Notes under the pieces: generated by a model
The model's input: the letters and a program-made list of their open reading frames with translations, nothing else
Databases searched by the model: none
Told to the model about the DNA's origin: nothing
Translations under genes and position numbers: made by a program
Assembly (NCBI GenBank): GCA_016179685.1
Contig: JACPCR010000094.1
Span: forward strand, 1 to 64,000
Direction: 5' to 3'
DNA: 64,000 nucleotides
Source: Planctomycetota bacterium
GTDB taxonomy: Bacteria > Planctomycetota > PUPC01 > JACPCR01
Part shown: positions 1 through 9,345 of the stretch, piece after piece
How positions within the stretch are numbered: the first letter of the stretch is position 1
How the letters are laid out: each line of letters opens with the position of its first letter

Positions 1-253
1 AGAAGGAAAGACACCGGCTTTACCCGTACAAAACGGCCCTCGAGACCGTCAAGTGGCCTCTCGCGGCATAAAAAGATGAGCGGGGGCCGAGTTACACCCC
101 AGGCCGTCACTCCAACTTGGGTTAAGGCCTTCTTCTTAAGTGGTTGTATACAAACGTGTTATCAGTCTATTTCTCAGGAGGGGCTCCCCGAAGAGGCATG
201 CCCAGGGGTCGTTCCGGTGTCCGAGCGAATCTCTGCCGAACTTCGGCTGCCCT

Positions 254-1657
254 TTACTCGTCTCTCTCCTTTCGAATCTCGAACCGCCCGAGCGAGCCGA
301 GGGGTCCCGCCAGGGCTTCCGGGTCCCCGACCACCACGAGGCTGAGGTCCTCGGCGTGGACCGTCTCGCGCAGGACGCGGTTCACCCGTTCCAGGCCGGT
401 GCGGGCGATCCTTTCCCTGGCCTGCGGCGTGTAATCCAGTGGCCGGTCCAGGAAAAGGTCGCCCAGGGCCGCCTCTGCCCAGTGTTTCGGGCTCTCGAAG
501 CCCAGGGGAAACGAGCCGATCAGGGCGGTCTTCGCCTTCGCCAGCTCCTCTTCCCGAAGCCCTCCCTCGGTCGCTTCCTTGAGGACCTGGAGGACGAGCG
601 TGACGGTCTCCCTCGCTTGCTCGTTGCGGGTGAAGGTCTGGACGAGAAACGTGCCGGCGTGGACCGTGGCGCGGTTCGAGCTGAAGATGCCATAGGTCTT
701 GCCTTCCTGGCTGCGGACGGCATTCATGAGGCGGGAGGAGAAATCGCCGGCGCCCAGGATGTGATTGGCCATGCGGAATGCCTCGTGATCGGGCGAGGCG
801 GCGGCGAGACCACGGCCCCCGAAGAGGAGCGTGGCCTGGGTCAGATTCTTCTTGGCGACCAGGCGTCTTCGGGCCGGGTAAACGAAGGAATCGGGCAGCC
901 GCACAGGCGTCGTGCGCGTGCCGGTGCGCCAGTCGCCCAGCCGGGCCTCGAGGGCAGCCAGCATCGCCGTCGGATCGGTGTCCCCGATCATCGCGATCAT
1001 CAAGTTGGCCGCGTGGAAGTGGCGGTCGTAGAAATCGACCAGGTCGTGACGCCGGAGGCCCCGGACGCTGCGATCGGTCGGGAAACGGCCCAGGGGCAGG
1101 TCGGACCCGTAGACCATCGCCTGGAAGTGCCGCATGCCGATAAAGTCTGGGTCCGAATAGCCTGCCCGGATGCCCGCCCGGTGCTGCTGGAGCACCCGGC
1201 GCAGAGCGGCCGGGGGAAAGGTGGGCCGGCGGAGCATCTCGACGAGGAGGTCGAGGGTCCGTTCGCTCTCCCGGCCGAGGACCTGGGCCTCGATCCGGGT
1301 ATTCTCCCCGCCGGCCTCCACGTGGAATTCGCCGCCGATCTGGTCCATCGCAGCGGCCAGGGCCATCGAATCGTGCGCGTCCGTCCCCTCGAGCAGCATG
1401 TCGGCCACGACGGCAGCGAGACCCTCCTTGCCGCGCGGATCGTGCAGGCTGCCGGTCCGAACCAGGAACTCGAAAGAGACCACCGGCTGTTCCCGGTGCG
1501 CGGCGGCGAGGAGAGTCGCTCCGTTGGAAAGGTCCGTTCGGAGGAAATCCGGGACGGCCAGGGGTCGGAATTCGGCCAAGGCAGGGGGAAACCGGAGAAG
1601 GGAGAAAAAGGCGAGCAAAGCCAGGATTACCCGGCCAGGGACGAACGGCACTCCCAT
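254..1657 (-). CDS. M16-family peptidase-like protein, probably non-catalytic (HxxEH lost), secreted
   Basis: ORF 254..1726; start set at ATG 1657 giving signal peptide MGVPFVPGRVILALLAFFSLLRFPPALA. M16-like layout (LSNGATLL..., GLAAVVADMLLEGT, EGKTYGIFSSNRA), but the zinc motif position reads AVVAD instead of HxxEH. Confidence 0.8.
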   Translation of the reverse strand: MGVPFVPGRVILALLAFFSLLRFPPALAEFRPLAVPDFLRTDLSNGATLLAAAHREQPVVSFEFLVRTGSLHDPRGKEGLAAVVADMLLEGTDAHDSMALAAAMDQIGGEFHVEAGGENTRIEAQVLGRESERTLDLLVEMLRRPTFPPAALRRVLQQHRAGIRAGYSDPDFIGMRHFQAMVYGSDLPLGRFPTDRSVRGLRRHDLVDFYDRHFHAANLMIAMIGDTDPTAMLAALEARLGDWRTGTRTTPVRLPDSFVYPARRRLVAKKNLTQATLLFGGRGLAAASPDHEAFRMANHILGAGDFSSRLMNAVRSQEGKTYGIFSSNRATVHAGTFLVQTFTRNEQARETVTLVLQVLKEATEGGLREEELAKAKTALIGSFPLGFESPKHWAEAALGDLFLDRPLDYTPQARERIARTGLERVNRVLRETVHAEDLSLVVVGDPEALAGPLGSLGRFEIRKERDE

Positions 1658-1658
1658 G

Positions 1659-1712
1659 GAGCCGCCATTTCTGACAAGCGTTTCGTACAAAGGGGTTGGG
1701 AAATGGCGGCTC
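1659..1712 (-). repeat. 13-bp perfect inverted repeat in M16 gene leader
   Basis: GAGCCGCCATTTC (1659-1671) ... GAAATGGCGGCTC (1700-1712), immediately 5' of ATG 1657. Confidence 0.75.
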
Positions 1713-1713
1713 G

Positions 1714-1755
1714 TAACCCTGTTCATCAGTGCAGGTGCACTTGCGAACTCGTCTG
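1714..1755. repeat. TAG-hairpin element, 42-bp class, chimeric arms
   Basis: TAACCCTGTTCATCAGTGC-AGGT-GCACTTGCGAACTCGTCTG; right arm is the GACGAGTTCGCAAGTGC type, left arm the CCCTGTTCAT type. Confidence 0.65.
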
Positions 1756-1771
1756 CTCTGCGGGCGCTTCG

Positions 1772-3748
1772 CTACCCCGCGAGGTAAGTCTGCGAATTCA
1801 GAAGTCCCTCGTACTGGGCCTGCATCCGTCCCGCGGTCTCGGCATCGATCACTCCGTCCTGCTGAAGGTGGCGGAGCTGGTCGCTGAACTGCTGGCGAAG
1901 GTCTTCGCGTTTGAAGCGGACGTATTCCAGGACCTCGCCGCAGGTGTCGCCCTCGATGATGTTTGGGATGTGCCAGCGGCCCGTCGCGGCATCCACCCAG
2001 ACCGTCACTTCTGTCACCGCTCCGAAAAGATTGTGAAGGTCCCCCATGATGTCCTGGTAGGCGCCGAGAAGGAAGATGCCCAGGTAATAGGGGCCGTGAG
2101 GGACCCCGTTGTTCGCGCCGTCGAAAACCAGGGAATGCAGCTCCAGCTCGCGCTTGTCGGCCCTGGCGTCCACGAACCGGTCGATCTTTCCGTCCGAGTC
2201 GCACGTGATGTCCATCAGCAGCGCCCGCATGTCCGGGCGTTCATTGAGCCGCTGGAGCGGAGCGATGGGGAAGAGCTGGCCGACGGACCAGAAGTCGGGC
2301 AGGGACTGGAAGACACTGAAGTTGCAGGTGTATTTCTTGGAAAGGTAGCGGCGCAAGTGGGAGGTGTCGCGTCGCCGGGCGTGCTCCGCGGCCAGGTGGA
2401 AGTCCACCAGTTCGGCGATGCGGCGGAACAGCCCCTCGCCCCAGGCTCGGTCCCTCAGGCTCAGGTAACCTAGGCTGAACAGGGAGAGCACCTCGTCGCG
2501 CATATTGACCGCGCGGTGGTACAGCTCGCGGAAATTCTTGGGGTTGAGGTTCTCGACGATCCACTTCAGCTCCTTCACCGGCCGCGGCGTCTCACGCGAG
2601 GGCTGAAGGCTGGATAGGTCGACCTCCTCCGGACCCGTTGCGCGCACATCCACGGCCAGGAGCGAATGGTAGGCGCTCACCCCGCGGCCGGACTCGCTGA
2701 CCAGCACCGGGTCCGGAATCCCCTCGGAATCACAGACCTGCCGCACGGTATCCACGATGTCGTTGCAGTATTCCTGGAGCGAGTAATTGGCGCTCGAGTC
2801 GGAAGAGCTGGCCGATCCGTCGTAATCAATGGCCAGCCCGCCTCCGACGTTCAGGAATTTCAGGGTATCAGCGACCTGGTAGACCTTGCAGTATAGCCGG
2901 GCGGCCTCCTGCACCGCCTGCGTGATGCGCTCCACCTGGGTGATCTGCGATCCGATGTGGAAATGGAGCATCTTGAGGAGGTCCAGCGCCCCGCGCTCCT
3001 TCAGCAGGTCCAGCCCTTTCAGGATATCCGAGGTGGACAGCCCGAACTTGCTGGCCTCGCCGCTGGATTCCTCCCATCGGCCCGCGCCCCGGGCATAGAG
3101 CCGGCAACGGAAGCCCACCTCCGGCAAATCCGAGAGGCGGTCCGACATGCTGAGAAGCCGCGGTAACTCATCCACCTGCTCGCAGACGACGATCACCCGT
3201 TTCCCCATCCGCCGGCCCAGACAAGCCATCTCCAGGTAGGTCTGATCCTTGAATCCGTTGCACAGCAGCAGGGCGTTCGGATTGTCATGGATCGCCAGGG
3301 CCGCCGCCAGCTCCGGCTTGCTCCCGACCTCGAAGCCGTAGTTGTAGCGCCGCCCAGCCCGGTGAATCTCCTGGACCACGTTGCGCGTCTGGTTGACCTT
3401 GATCGGGAACACGCCCTGGTAGTGGCCCTGGTAGTTGAATTCCTTGATGGCCCGGGCGAACGACTCGTGAAGCTCTTCGATCCGCCGGGCGAGGAGTTGA
3501 GGAAAACGGAAGATGAGGGGAGTGAGAACCTGCCGTTCCCGCAGGTTGGCCAGAAGCTGGTAGAGGTCCGCCTGCACCCGAGGATCGCCCGTCGGCTGGA
3601 CCACCGCGTGTCCCTCGGGATTGACGCCGAAGAATCCGCGCCCCCAGGTGTCGAACCCGTAGAGCTTCACCGCGTCCATCACCGACCACTCCGACGAGGC
3701 GAGCGGCGGCGTTTCCACCCGGGGACCCACGATGGTTTCGATTGCCAT
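1772..3748 (-). CDS. speA: Biosynthetic arginine decarboxylase
   Basis: 658 aa; YGFDTWGRGFFGVN, FPIKVNQ (PLP Lys), HFHIGSQI, LNVGGGLAIDYDGS typical of SpeA. Confidence 0.95.
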   Translation of the reverse strand: MAIETIVGPRVETPPLASSEWSVMDAVKLYGFDTWGRGFFGVNPEGHAVVQPTGDPRVQADLYQLLANLRERQVLTPLIFRFPQLLARRIEELHESFARAIKEFNYQGHYQGVFPIKVNQTRNVVQEIHRAGRRYNYGFEVGSKPELAAALAIHDNPNALLLCNGFKDQTYLEMACLGRRMGKRVIVVCEQVDELPRLLSMSDRLSDLPEVGFRCRLYARGAGRWEESSGEASKFGLSTSDILKGLDLLKERGALDLLKMLHFHIGSQITQVERITQAVQEAARLYCKVYQVADTLKFLNVGGGLAIDYDGSASSSDSSANYSLQEYCNDIVDTVRQVCDSEGIPDPVLVSESGRGVSAYHSLLAVDVRATGPEEVDLSSLQPSRETPRPVKELKWIVENLNPKNFRELYHRAVNMRDEVLSLFSLGYLSLRDRAWGEGLFRRIAELVDFHLAAEHARRRDTSHLRRYLSKKYTCNFSVFQSLPDFWSVGQLFPIAPLQRLNERPDMRALLMDITCDSDGKIDRFVDARADKRELELHSLVFDGANNGVPHGPYYLGIFLLGAYQDIMGDLHNLFGAVTEVTVWVDAATGRWHIPNIIEGDTCGEVLEYVRFKREDLRQQFSDQLRHLQQDGVIDAETAGRMQAQYEGLLNSQTYLAG

Positions 3749-4103
3749 GGACCACTTCCCTCAGCCGACGGTAATGTTGGGAACAAACGTGAGCATACAG
3801 TATATCACACCTGTCAAGTCCCCTTTCGGATCGAGAACATCGGTTGCACGGATGTCTCGGCTCCCGCTCGCGAAGAAGACGAAGGAAAATCTTGGAAGAT
3901 GAGTTGGAGAGAAGAGAGTTTACAGAAATACCAATTCTAGGATTTCTTCCGCGAACATCGACAGGAATCCTGGAAAATTTTCTGCGGTGGCGGAGCCCCG
4001 GGCACGGAGGAGCAGGGATATTCGATGGTGACCGGATGGGGATTTCCGAAGCGGCGATTTTCGTTTATCATGGGACTCCGTTCATCGAAAGGGTAACCTC
4101 GGC

Positions 4104-4958
4104 ATGCGGATCAATCTGAACGGAAAAATGCTGTCATCGGACCAGGCCACGATCCCTGTGCTGGATCACGGATTTCTCTTTGGTGACAGCGTGTACGAGG
4201 TGATCCGAACGGCCAACGGGCGGCTCCTCACCGCGCGGGAGCACATCGAGCGCCTCCGGGAGTCCGCAGCGGCCATCCGGCTTCCGCTGCCCCTGACGGA
4301 CGAGCAGTTCCTCAGGGAGCTGGAGCGCACGCATGCCGAGGCGGGACACGCGGAATCCTACCTGCGCCTCGTGGTGACGCGGGGCGTCGGGGAGATCGAG
4401 CTGTTGCCGCGTTCCTGCCGCCAGCCGAACTGGCTCATCATCGCCAAGCCCCTGGCCGCCTGGCCGGAAAGCTGCTACACCGATGGCATCCCGGTCTGCC
4501 TCGCGCACATTCACCGGAATCCGGACAGCGCCCTGAGCCCGCGGATTAAGTCCGGGAACTACCTCAACAACGCCCTCGCGCTCATGGAAGCCGCGGACGT
4601 CGGGGCCGGCGAGGCCATCATGCTCAACCCGGACGGCTGGGTCACCGAGGCGACCACGAGCAACGTCTGGATCGTCCGGGACGGTGCGGCCCTGACGCCG
4701 TCGCTCGATTGCGGGCTGCTTCGGGGCATCACGCGGGGCATCCTTCTGGAGATCGCGCGGGCGCACGGCGTTCCCGCGCGCGAGACGCGAATCAGCGCTG
4801 GCGAGATGCTGGGGGCCGACGAGGTGTTCCTCTCCGGCACGACCCGAGGCGTCATGCCGGTCCGTCAGGTCGACCAGACCCGGATCGGCAGCGGGCGGCC
4901 GGGTCCCGTGACCCGGCGGCTACACGAGCTCCTCGAAGAGCGCCTCCGGGCGAACTAG
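4104..4958 (+). CDS. Class IV PLP aminotransferase (branched-chain/D-amino acid aminotransferase or ADC lyase-like)
   Basis: LDHGFLFGDSVYEVIRT, IKSGNYLNNALALMEA, TEATTSNVWIV, LLRGITRGILLE, LSGTTRGVMPV. TAG stop at 4956-4958. Confidence 0.88.
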   Translation: MRINLNGKMLSSDQATIPVLDHGFLFGDSVYEVIRTANGRLLTAREHIERLRESAAAIRLPLPLTDEQFLRELERTHAEAGHAESYLRLVVTRGVGEIELLPRSCRQPNWLIIAKPLAAWPESCYTDGIPVCLAHIHRNPDSALSPRIKSGNYLNNALALMEAADVGAGEAIMLNPDGWVTEATTSNVWIVRDGAALTPSLDCGLLRGITRGILLEIARAHGVPARETRISAGEMLGADEVFLSGTTRGVMPVRQVDQTRIGSGRPGPVTRRLHELLEERLRAN

Positions 4959-5003
4959 TATTCGAGATTGAAACCGCCGGTGCACTGGCGGTCTCGTCAC
5001 CTA
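4956..5003. repeat. TAG-hairpin element, 48-bp class; both ends are stop codons of convergent genes
   Basis: TAGTATTCGAGATTGAAACCGC-CGGT-GCACTGGCGGTCTCGTCACCTA; TAG = aminotransferase stop, CTA = SDR stop. Confidence 0.7.
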
Positions 5004-5774
5004 GCTGGAATCGGCCGATCGGGCCGGCAGCCAGAACCCGCCATCGACCCGGAGGCACGCGGCCGTGATGTACGAGGCGTCCTCCGAGCAGAGAAAGACC
5101 GCCGCCTTCCCCAGCTCCTCGATCGTCCCCAGGCGTCCCCAGGGGAGCTTCTTGCCCAGCTCATAGATTTGCGACTCCGGGACGAACCGCCGTTCTCCAG
5201 GCGTGTCGATCCATCCGGGCTCGATCACGTTCACGCGAATGCGGTGCGGGAGCAGTTCCTCCGCCATGGTATAGCCCATGTGGTTGATGCCGGCCTTGCA
5301 GGCATTGTAGGCGAGGGAGGTCCGGAACGGGATGAAGGCGTGCACGGAGCTGATGATCAGGATCGCTCCGCCCTGCCCGCGCCGGACCATGTCGCGAGCG
5401 CAGGCCTGACTCGTGTGGAAGACGCTCATCAGGCTGACGCCCAGAACCCACTGAAATTCCTCGCCGCTCAACTCGAGGAACGGCTTGCGGACCGTGCTGG
5501 CCGCGTTGTTCACGCAGATATCGATCTTGCCGAAGGCTCGGAGGGTCTCCTGCACCATGTGATCGACCGCCTCGCGTTTCGACACGTCCGCCTGGCAGAC
5601 GATGGCCCGTCGGCCGAGCCCGCGAATCTCCCGGGCCACGGCTTCCGCCTCCGCCTCGTGAGTGTTGTAATTGAGCGTCACGTCGGCCCCTTCCCGGGCC
5701 ATCTCGACGGCGATCCCTCGCCCGATCCCGCGGTTCGATCCGGTGACCAGCGCGACCTTTCCGGCCAGCTTCAT
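5001..5774 (-). CDS. SDR-family oxidoreductase
   Basis: MKLAGKVALVTGSNRGIGRGIA (TGxxxGIG), NNAAS, YNACKAG (YxxxK). Start 5774 preceded by AAAGGAGTG. Confidence 0.92.
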   Translation of the reverse strand: MKLAGKVALVTGSNRGIGRGIAVEMAREGADVTLNYNTHEAEAEAVAREIRGLGRRAIVCQADVSKREAVDHMVQETLRAFGKIDICVNNAASTVRKPFLELSGEEFQWVLGVSLMSVFHTSQACARDMVRRGQGGAILIISSVHAFIPFRTSLAYNACKAGINHMGYTMAEELLPHRIRVNVIEPGWIDTPGERRFVPESQIYELGKKLPWGRLGTIEELGKAAVFLCSEDASYITAACLRVDGGFWLPARSADSS

Positions 5775-5828
5775 AACCCGCACTCCTTTCTTGTCATTCC
5801 CTGGGCTTCCTGCCACAATGCATGAGTT

Positions 5829-5876
5829 TAGTATTCAAGCTCGCAAGTGCGGGTGCACTTGCGAGCTTGAATACTA
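5829..5876. repeat. TAG-hairpin element, 48-bp class, perfect palindrome
   Basis: TAGTATTCAAGCTCGCAAGTGC-GGGT-GCACTTGCGAGCTTGAATACTA, 22/22 bp paired. Confidence 0.95.
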
Positions 5877-5892
5877 GCAGGAGGTGCCTGAA

Positions 5893-8592
5893 ATGAAAGC
5901 CTCGACGCCTTATTCACGAGAGGAACTGTTCGGCCTGGGCCGGAGGCGCACGTTCACCGGCGAGGCCTTGGCGCAGATCGCCTTTCCCCTGGGGGGCATC
6001 GGCACGGGAACCGTCTCCCTGGGCGGCCGCGGCCAGCTCCGGGACTGGGAAATCTTCAACCGGCCCGCCAAGGGGAAGAACCTGCCTATGACGTTCTTCG
6101 CCGTGTGGGCCCAGGCGGACGGCCTGCCCGCGGTCGCCAAGATTCTCGAACGGCGGTTGCTCCCGCCTTTCACGGGTTCCGGCGGACACGACCGCAGCGG
6201 ACTCGGCGGCGTCGCCCGACTCGACGAAGCCGCGTTCCGCGGCGAGTACCCGTTCGCCCGGATCGATTTCCGTGACGCCGACCTTCCCGTTCGCGTGCGC
6301 CTTGAGGCCTTCAATCCCTTCATCCCTCTGCGGGTCGAGGACAGCTCCATCCCGGCAGCGCTCTTCCAGTGGACCTTCGAGAATCGGTCAGGACGGCCCG
6401 TCGCGCTTTCGCTTCTGAGCACGATGCAGAACCCCGTCGGCTGGCAGGACATCGGGGTCGAGACCAAGCCGTTTCCGCCCCGTCTCAACCAGTTCCGCGA
6501 AGAAGAACCGGTCCGGGGCCTGTGGTTCTGGTCGCCCGAGCTGAAGGCGGAGGACCCGAACCAGGGCACGGCTGCGCTGATGACGACGTGGCCCGATGTG
6601 GACGTGCAGACGCGGCTCTACCGCGGGGGCTGGTGGGACAGCGCCCACCTGCTCTGGGACGATTTCGCCGCGGACGGGCGTCTCGAGCACCGGATCGAGT
6701 CCACCTACCGGCAGGGAGAGAAGCCTGCGGGCACGGAGAGGCCCGAGGTCGGCGCCCTCGCCTTAAGAACCACCGTCGCGCCCGGCGGCTCGGTCACACT
6801 GCCCGTCGCCATCGCCTGGCACTTCCCGTTTATCAAGTGCTGGACGGAGAACATCATCGCCCGCACCGCCGTCTCCCGTCAGTTCCGCGATGCTTGGGAC
6901 GCGGGCCGAACTCTTTTCGTCAACCTCGATCGGCTCGAGTCCGGCAGCCGACGGTGGCACGGGGCCCTCTTCAGCAGCACTCTTCCTCCGTTCGTCCTCG
7001 ATGCCGTGAGCAGCCAGGCCTCCATTTTCCGCACCCAGACGTGCTTTCGTCTGGCGGACGGGCAATTTTATGGGTGGGAGGGCTGCAGCGATGATCGGGG
7101 CTGTTGCCACGGCACCTGCACGCACGTCTGGAACTACGAGCAAACGCTGGCCTTTCTCTTCCCGTCGCTCGAGCGCTCGATTCGCCGCAACGAGTTTCTC
7201 AATTCCGTTTCACCCGACGGGCACATGCAATTCCGGTCCTCCGCGCCGGCGAACGTGCGGATGGGCCGATTTCACGCCTGTGGCGATGGTCAGATGGGGG
7301 CGGTCATTCGAGCCTACCGCGATTGGCAACTCAGCGGGGACGACGCGTTCCTCCGGGAAATCTGGCCGAACGTGAAGAAGGCGGTCGAATACGCCTGGAC
7401 CGGCGGCTGGGACGCGGACAGGGACGGGGTGATGGAAGGCTGCCAGCACAACACGTACGACATCGAGTTCTACGGCCCGAACACGATGATGGGCGCGATG
7501 TACCTCGGGGCACTCCGGGCCGCGGAGGAGATGGCCCTGGCCCTGGGGGAGGCGGGAAAGGCGAGGGAGTACCGGACCGTATTCGAGTCGGGCCGCGCCC
7601 GCATGGATGCGGAGTTGTGGAACGGCGAATACTACATCCAGAAGGTCGAGGTGAAGGAAGGCCTCGAGGTGCCCGAGCACTTGCGGGGCCCAGCGGCTTG
7701 CGGAGCGGGTTGCGCCTGTCGAGAAACACCTTCTCCTGCATCCCCTCCGCTGCCGGCCTTCGAGGTCAAGTACCAATACGGGGACGGGTGCCTGAGCGAC
7801 CAGCTTCTGGGCCAGTGGGCGGCGCACGTCGCCGGACTGGGGTATCTCCTGGACCCGGCCCGCGTGCGGCAGGCCGTGCTCCACGTCTTCCGCTACAATT
7901 TTCAGAAGCCCATCGGCAGCTTCAGCAACGTCCAGCGCATCTATGCCCTCAATGACGAGGCCGGCCTCCTCCTCTGCTCGTGGCCGAGGGGCAGCCGCCC
8001 GAAGTTGCCTTTCGTTTACTCGGACGAGGTATGGACCGGCATCGAGTATCAGGTTGCCGCGCACCTCATCTTCGAGGGGCTGGTCGCCGAGGGGCTGGCC
8101 ATCGTCAAGGGCGTACGCGACCGGCACGACGGGCTGCGGCGCAACCCGTGGGACGAGTTCGAGTGCGGCCACCACTACGCCCGGGCGATGTCGAGCTGGA
8201 GCGTCCTGCTCGCCTTATCTGGATTCAGCTTCCAGGCGAGCCGGAAGGCCATCGCTTTCCGGCCGCGGCTCGGGCGAGAGGGCTTCCGCACGTTTTTTTC
8301 GACCGGGCAGGGCTGGGGCACATTCCAGCAGAAGGCCTCGGCCGGGAGGTTTGAAGTCGTCCTCGCGCTGCTCGAAGGCGGCTTGGAGCTGGGCTCGCTG
8401 GCCGTGCTGCCGCCGAAAGGCTTCGCCGCCGACGGCCGCGTTCAGGCGTCCGCGGATCGAGGGCCCGTCCCGGCTGAGGCCTCGGCCTCCGGTGAAGGAT
8501 GGACGATCGTTTTCCCCGCGCCGGTCCGCCTCGCCGCTGGCGAGACCTTGAAGGTCCGGCTCGCCGCATCCGCCGGCCGTGCCCGCCGGTGA
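5893..8592 (+). CDS. GH116-family (GBA2/non-lysosomal glucosylceramidase-type) glycoside hydrolase
   Basis: IAFPLGGIGTGTVSLGGRGQLRDWEIFNRP, EGCQHNTYDIEFYGPNTMMGAMYLGALRAAEEM, CGHHYARAMSSW. ATG 5893 after AGGAGGTG. Confidence 0.88.
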   Translation: MKASTPYSREELFGLGRRRTFTGEALAQIAFPLGGIGTGTVSLGGRGQLRDWEIFNRPAKGKNLPMTFFAVWAQADGLPAVAKILERRLLPPFTGSGGHDRSGLGGVARLDEAAFRGEYPFARIDFRDADLPVRVRLEAFNPFIPLRVEDSSIPAALFQWTFENRSGRPVALSLLSTMQNPVGWQDIGVETKPFPPRLNQFREEEPVRGLWFWSPELKAEDPNQGTAALMTTWPDVDVQTRLYRGGWWDSAHLLWDDFAADGRLEHRIESTYRQGEKPAGTERPEVGALALRTTVAPGGSVTLPVAIAWHFPFIKCWTENIIARTAVSRQFRDAWDAGRTLFVNLDRLESGSRRWHGALFSSTLPPFVLDAVSSQASIFRTQTCFRLADGQFYGWEGCSDDRGCCHGTCTHVWNYEQTLAFLFPSLERSIRRNEFLNSVSPDGHMQFRSSAPANVRMGRFHACGDGQMGAVIRAYRDWQLSGDDAFLREIWPNVKKAVEYAWTGGWDADRDGVMEGCQHNTYDIEFYGPNTMMGAMYLGALRAAEEMALALGEAGKAREYRTVFESGRARMDAELWNGEYYIQKVEVKEGLEVPEHLRGPAACGAGCACRETPSPASPPLPAFEVKYQYGDGCLSDQLLGQWAAHVAGLGYLLDPARVRQAVLHVFRYNFQKPIGSFSNVQRIYALNDEAGLLLCSWPRGSRPKLPFVYSDEVWTGIEYQVAAHLIFEGLVAEGLAIVKGVRDRHDGLRRNPWDEFECGHHYARAMSSWSVLLALSGFSFQASRKAIAFRPRLGREGFRTFFSTGQGWGTFQQKASAGRFEVVLALLEGGLELGSLAVLPPKGFAADGRVQASADRGPVPAEASASGEGWTIVFPAPVRLAAGETLKVRLAASAGRARR

Positions 8593-8760
8593 GTCGGCAG
8601 GGGGCCCGCGCCGGTCGTCTCGCCGCTTCGGGCATCGAGGCAGAGGAACGGGTCATGATGCGGGTTGGAGAGGCCGAAGAGTCGGCTTCCGGCGGGCATC
8701 GGTGAACTCGTGTAGAAGGCAGCCACAGCCGTGGCGGCCTCTCGGGCCGCCAGACGCCCC

Positions 8761-9345
8761 TCAGTCCCGAAGCATATCAATGGGGCTGGTCTTTCCGACG
8801 TCGGTGGACTTCAGATTGCCGGAATACTCGACGTGCGCGTCGAAGAACATGAGATTGACGCCTTCGTCGTGGTTCTGGGTCCCGTCGGAATCGTCGCACA
8901 TCATGGTCGTGTTGGATTCCATCTTGTCGACGATGACGCCGATCAGGCCGTTCCGGCCCGCGTAGGATACGTCGATGTCGCGCAGGGCTGTGAACTTGCG
9001 GCCCAGCTCGCCTCCGTTGTCGTTGTCGTCCGCCGAGCTGGGGCAGACGTATTGCTCGCGCTCGGCGAGCAGGTTCGACCAATAGAGCGAGGCGATCCAC
9101 TGGGCGCCGTTGAAGATCGGGGCCTGCGTGCCCGGCCACGAGTAGAACCGGCCCTTCCCAAACATGTCCACGTACTGAGCCATGGCGGTCCCCATGTTGT
9201 GAAGGGCGGACCGGCATTTCATCTTGCGCGCCTCCTCCCGCGCCCGCGCCAGAGCGGGGATCAGCATGCCCACGAGGATGGCAATGATGGCGACGACCAC
9301 CAGAAGCTCGATGAGGGTGAAGGCAGGACGCGGCTTCTTCAGCAT
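8761..9345 (-). CDS. Prepilin-type N-terminal cleavage/methylation domain protein (type II pseudopilin-like)
   Basis: MLKKPRPAFTLIELLVVVAIIAILVGMLIPALARAREEARKMKC; C-terminal NLMFFDAHVEY. Confidence 0.9.
   Translation of the reverse strand: MLKKPRPAFTLIELLVVVAIIAILVGMLIPALARAREEARKMKCRSALHNMGTAMAQYVDMFGKGRFYSWPGTQAPIFNGAQWIASLYWSNLLAEREQYVCPSSADDNDNGGELGRKFTALRDIDVSYAGRNGLIGVIVDKMESNTTMMCDDSDGTQNHDEGVNLMFFDAHVEYSGNLKSTDVGKTSPIDMLRD

Noticed and set aside
140-2473. Long + strand ORF of 777 aa
   Set aside because: Antisense to M16 and speA; composition typical of high-GC shadow ORFs; no recognisable domain.
3831-3861. GAGAACATC-GGTTGCACG-GATGTCTC small hairpin as another family member
   Set aside because: Stem too short and bulged, length class does not fit, and ends are not TAG-like; may be chance.
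8732-8752. TGGCGGCC...GGCCGCCA hairpin as terminator of the pseudopilin gene
   Set aside because: Stem is real but no U-tract on the relevant strand; function not supported.
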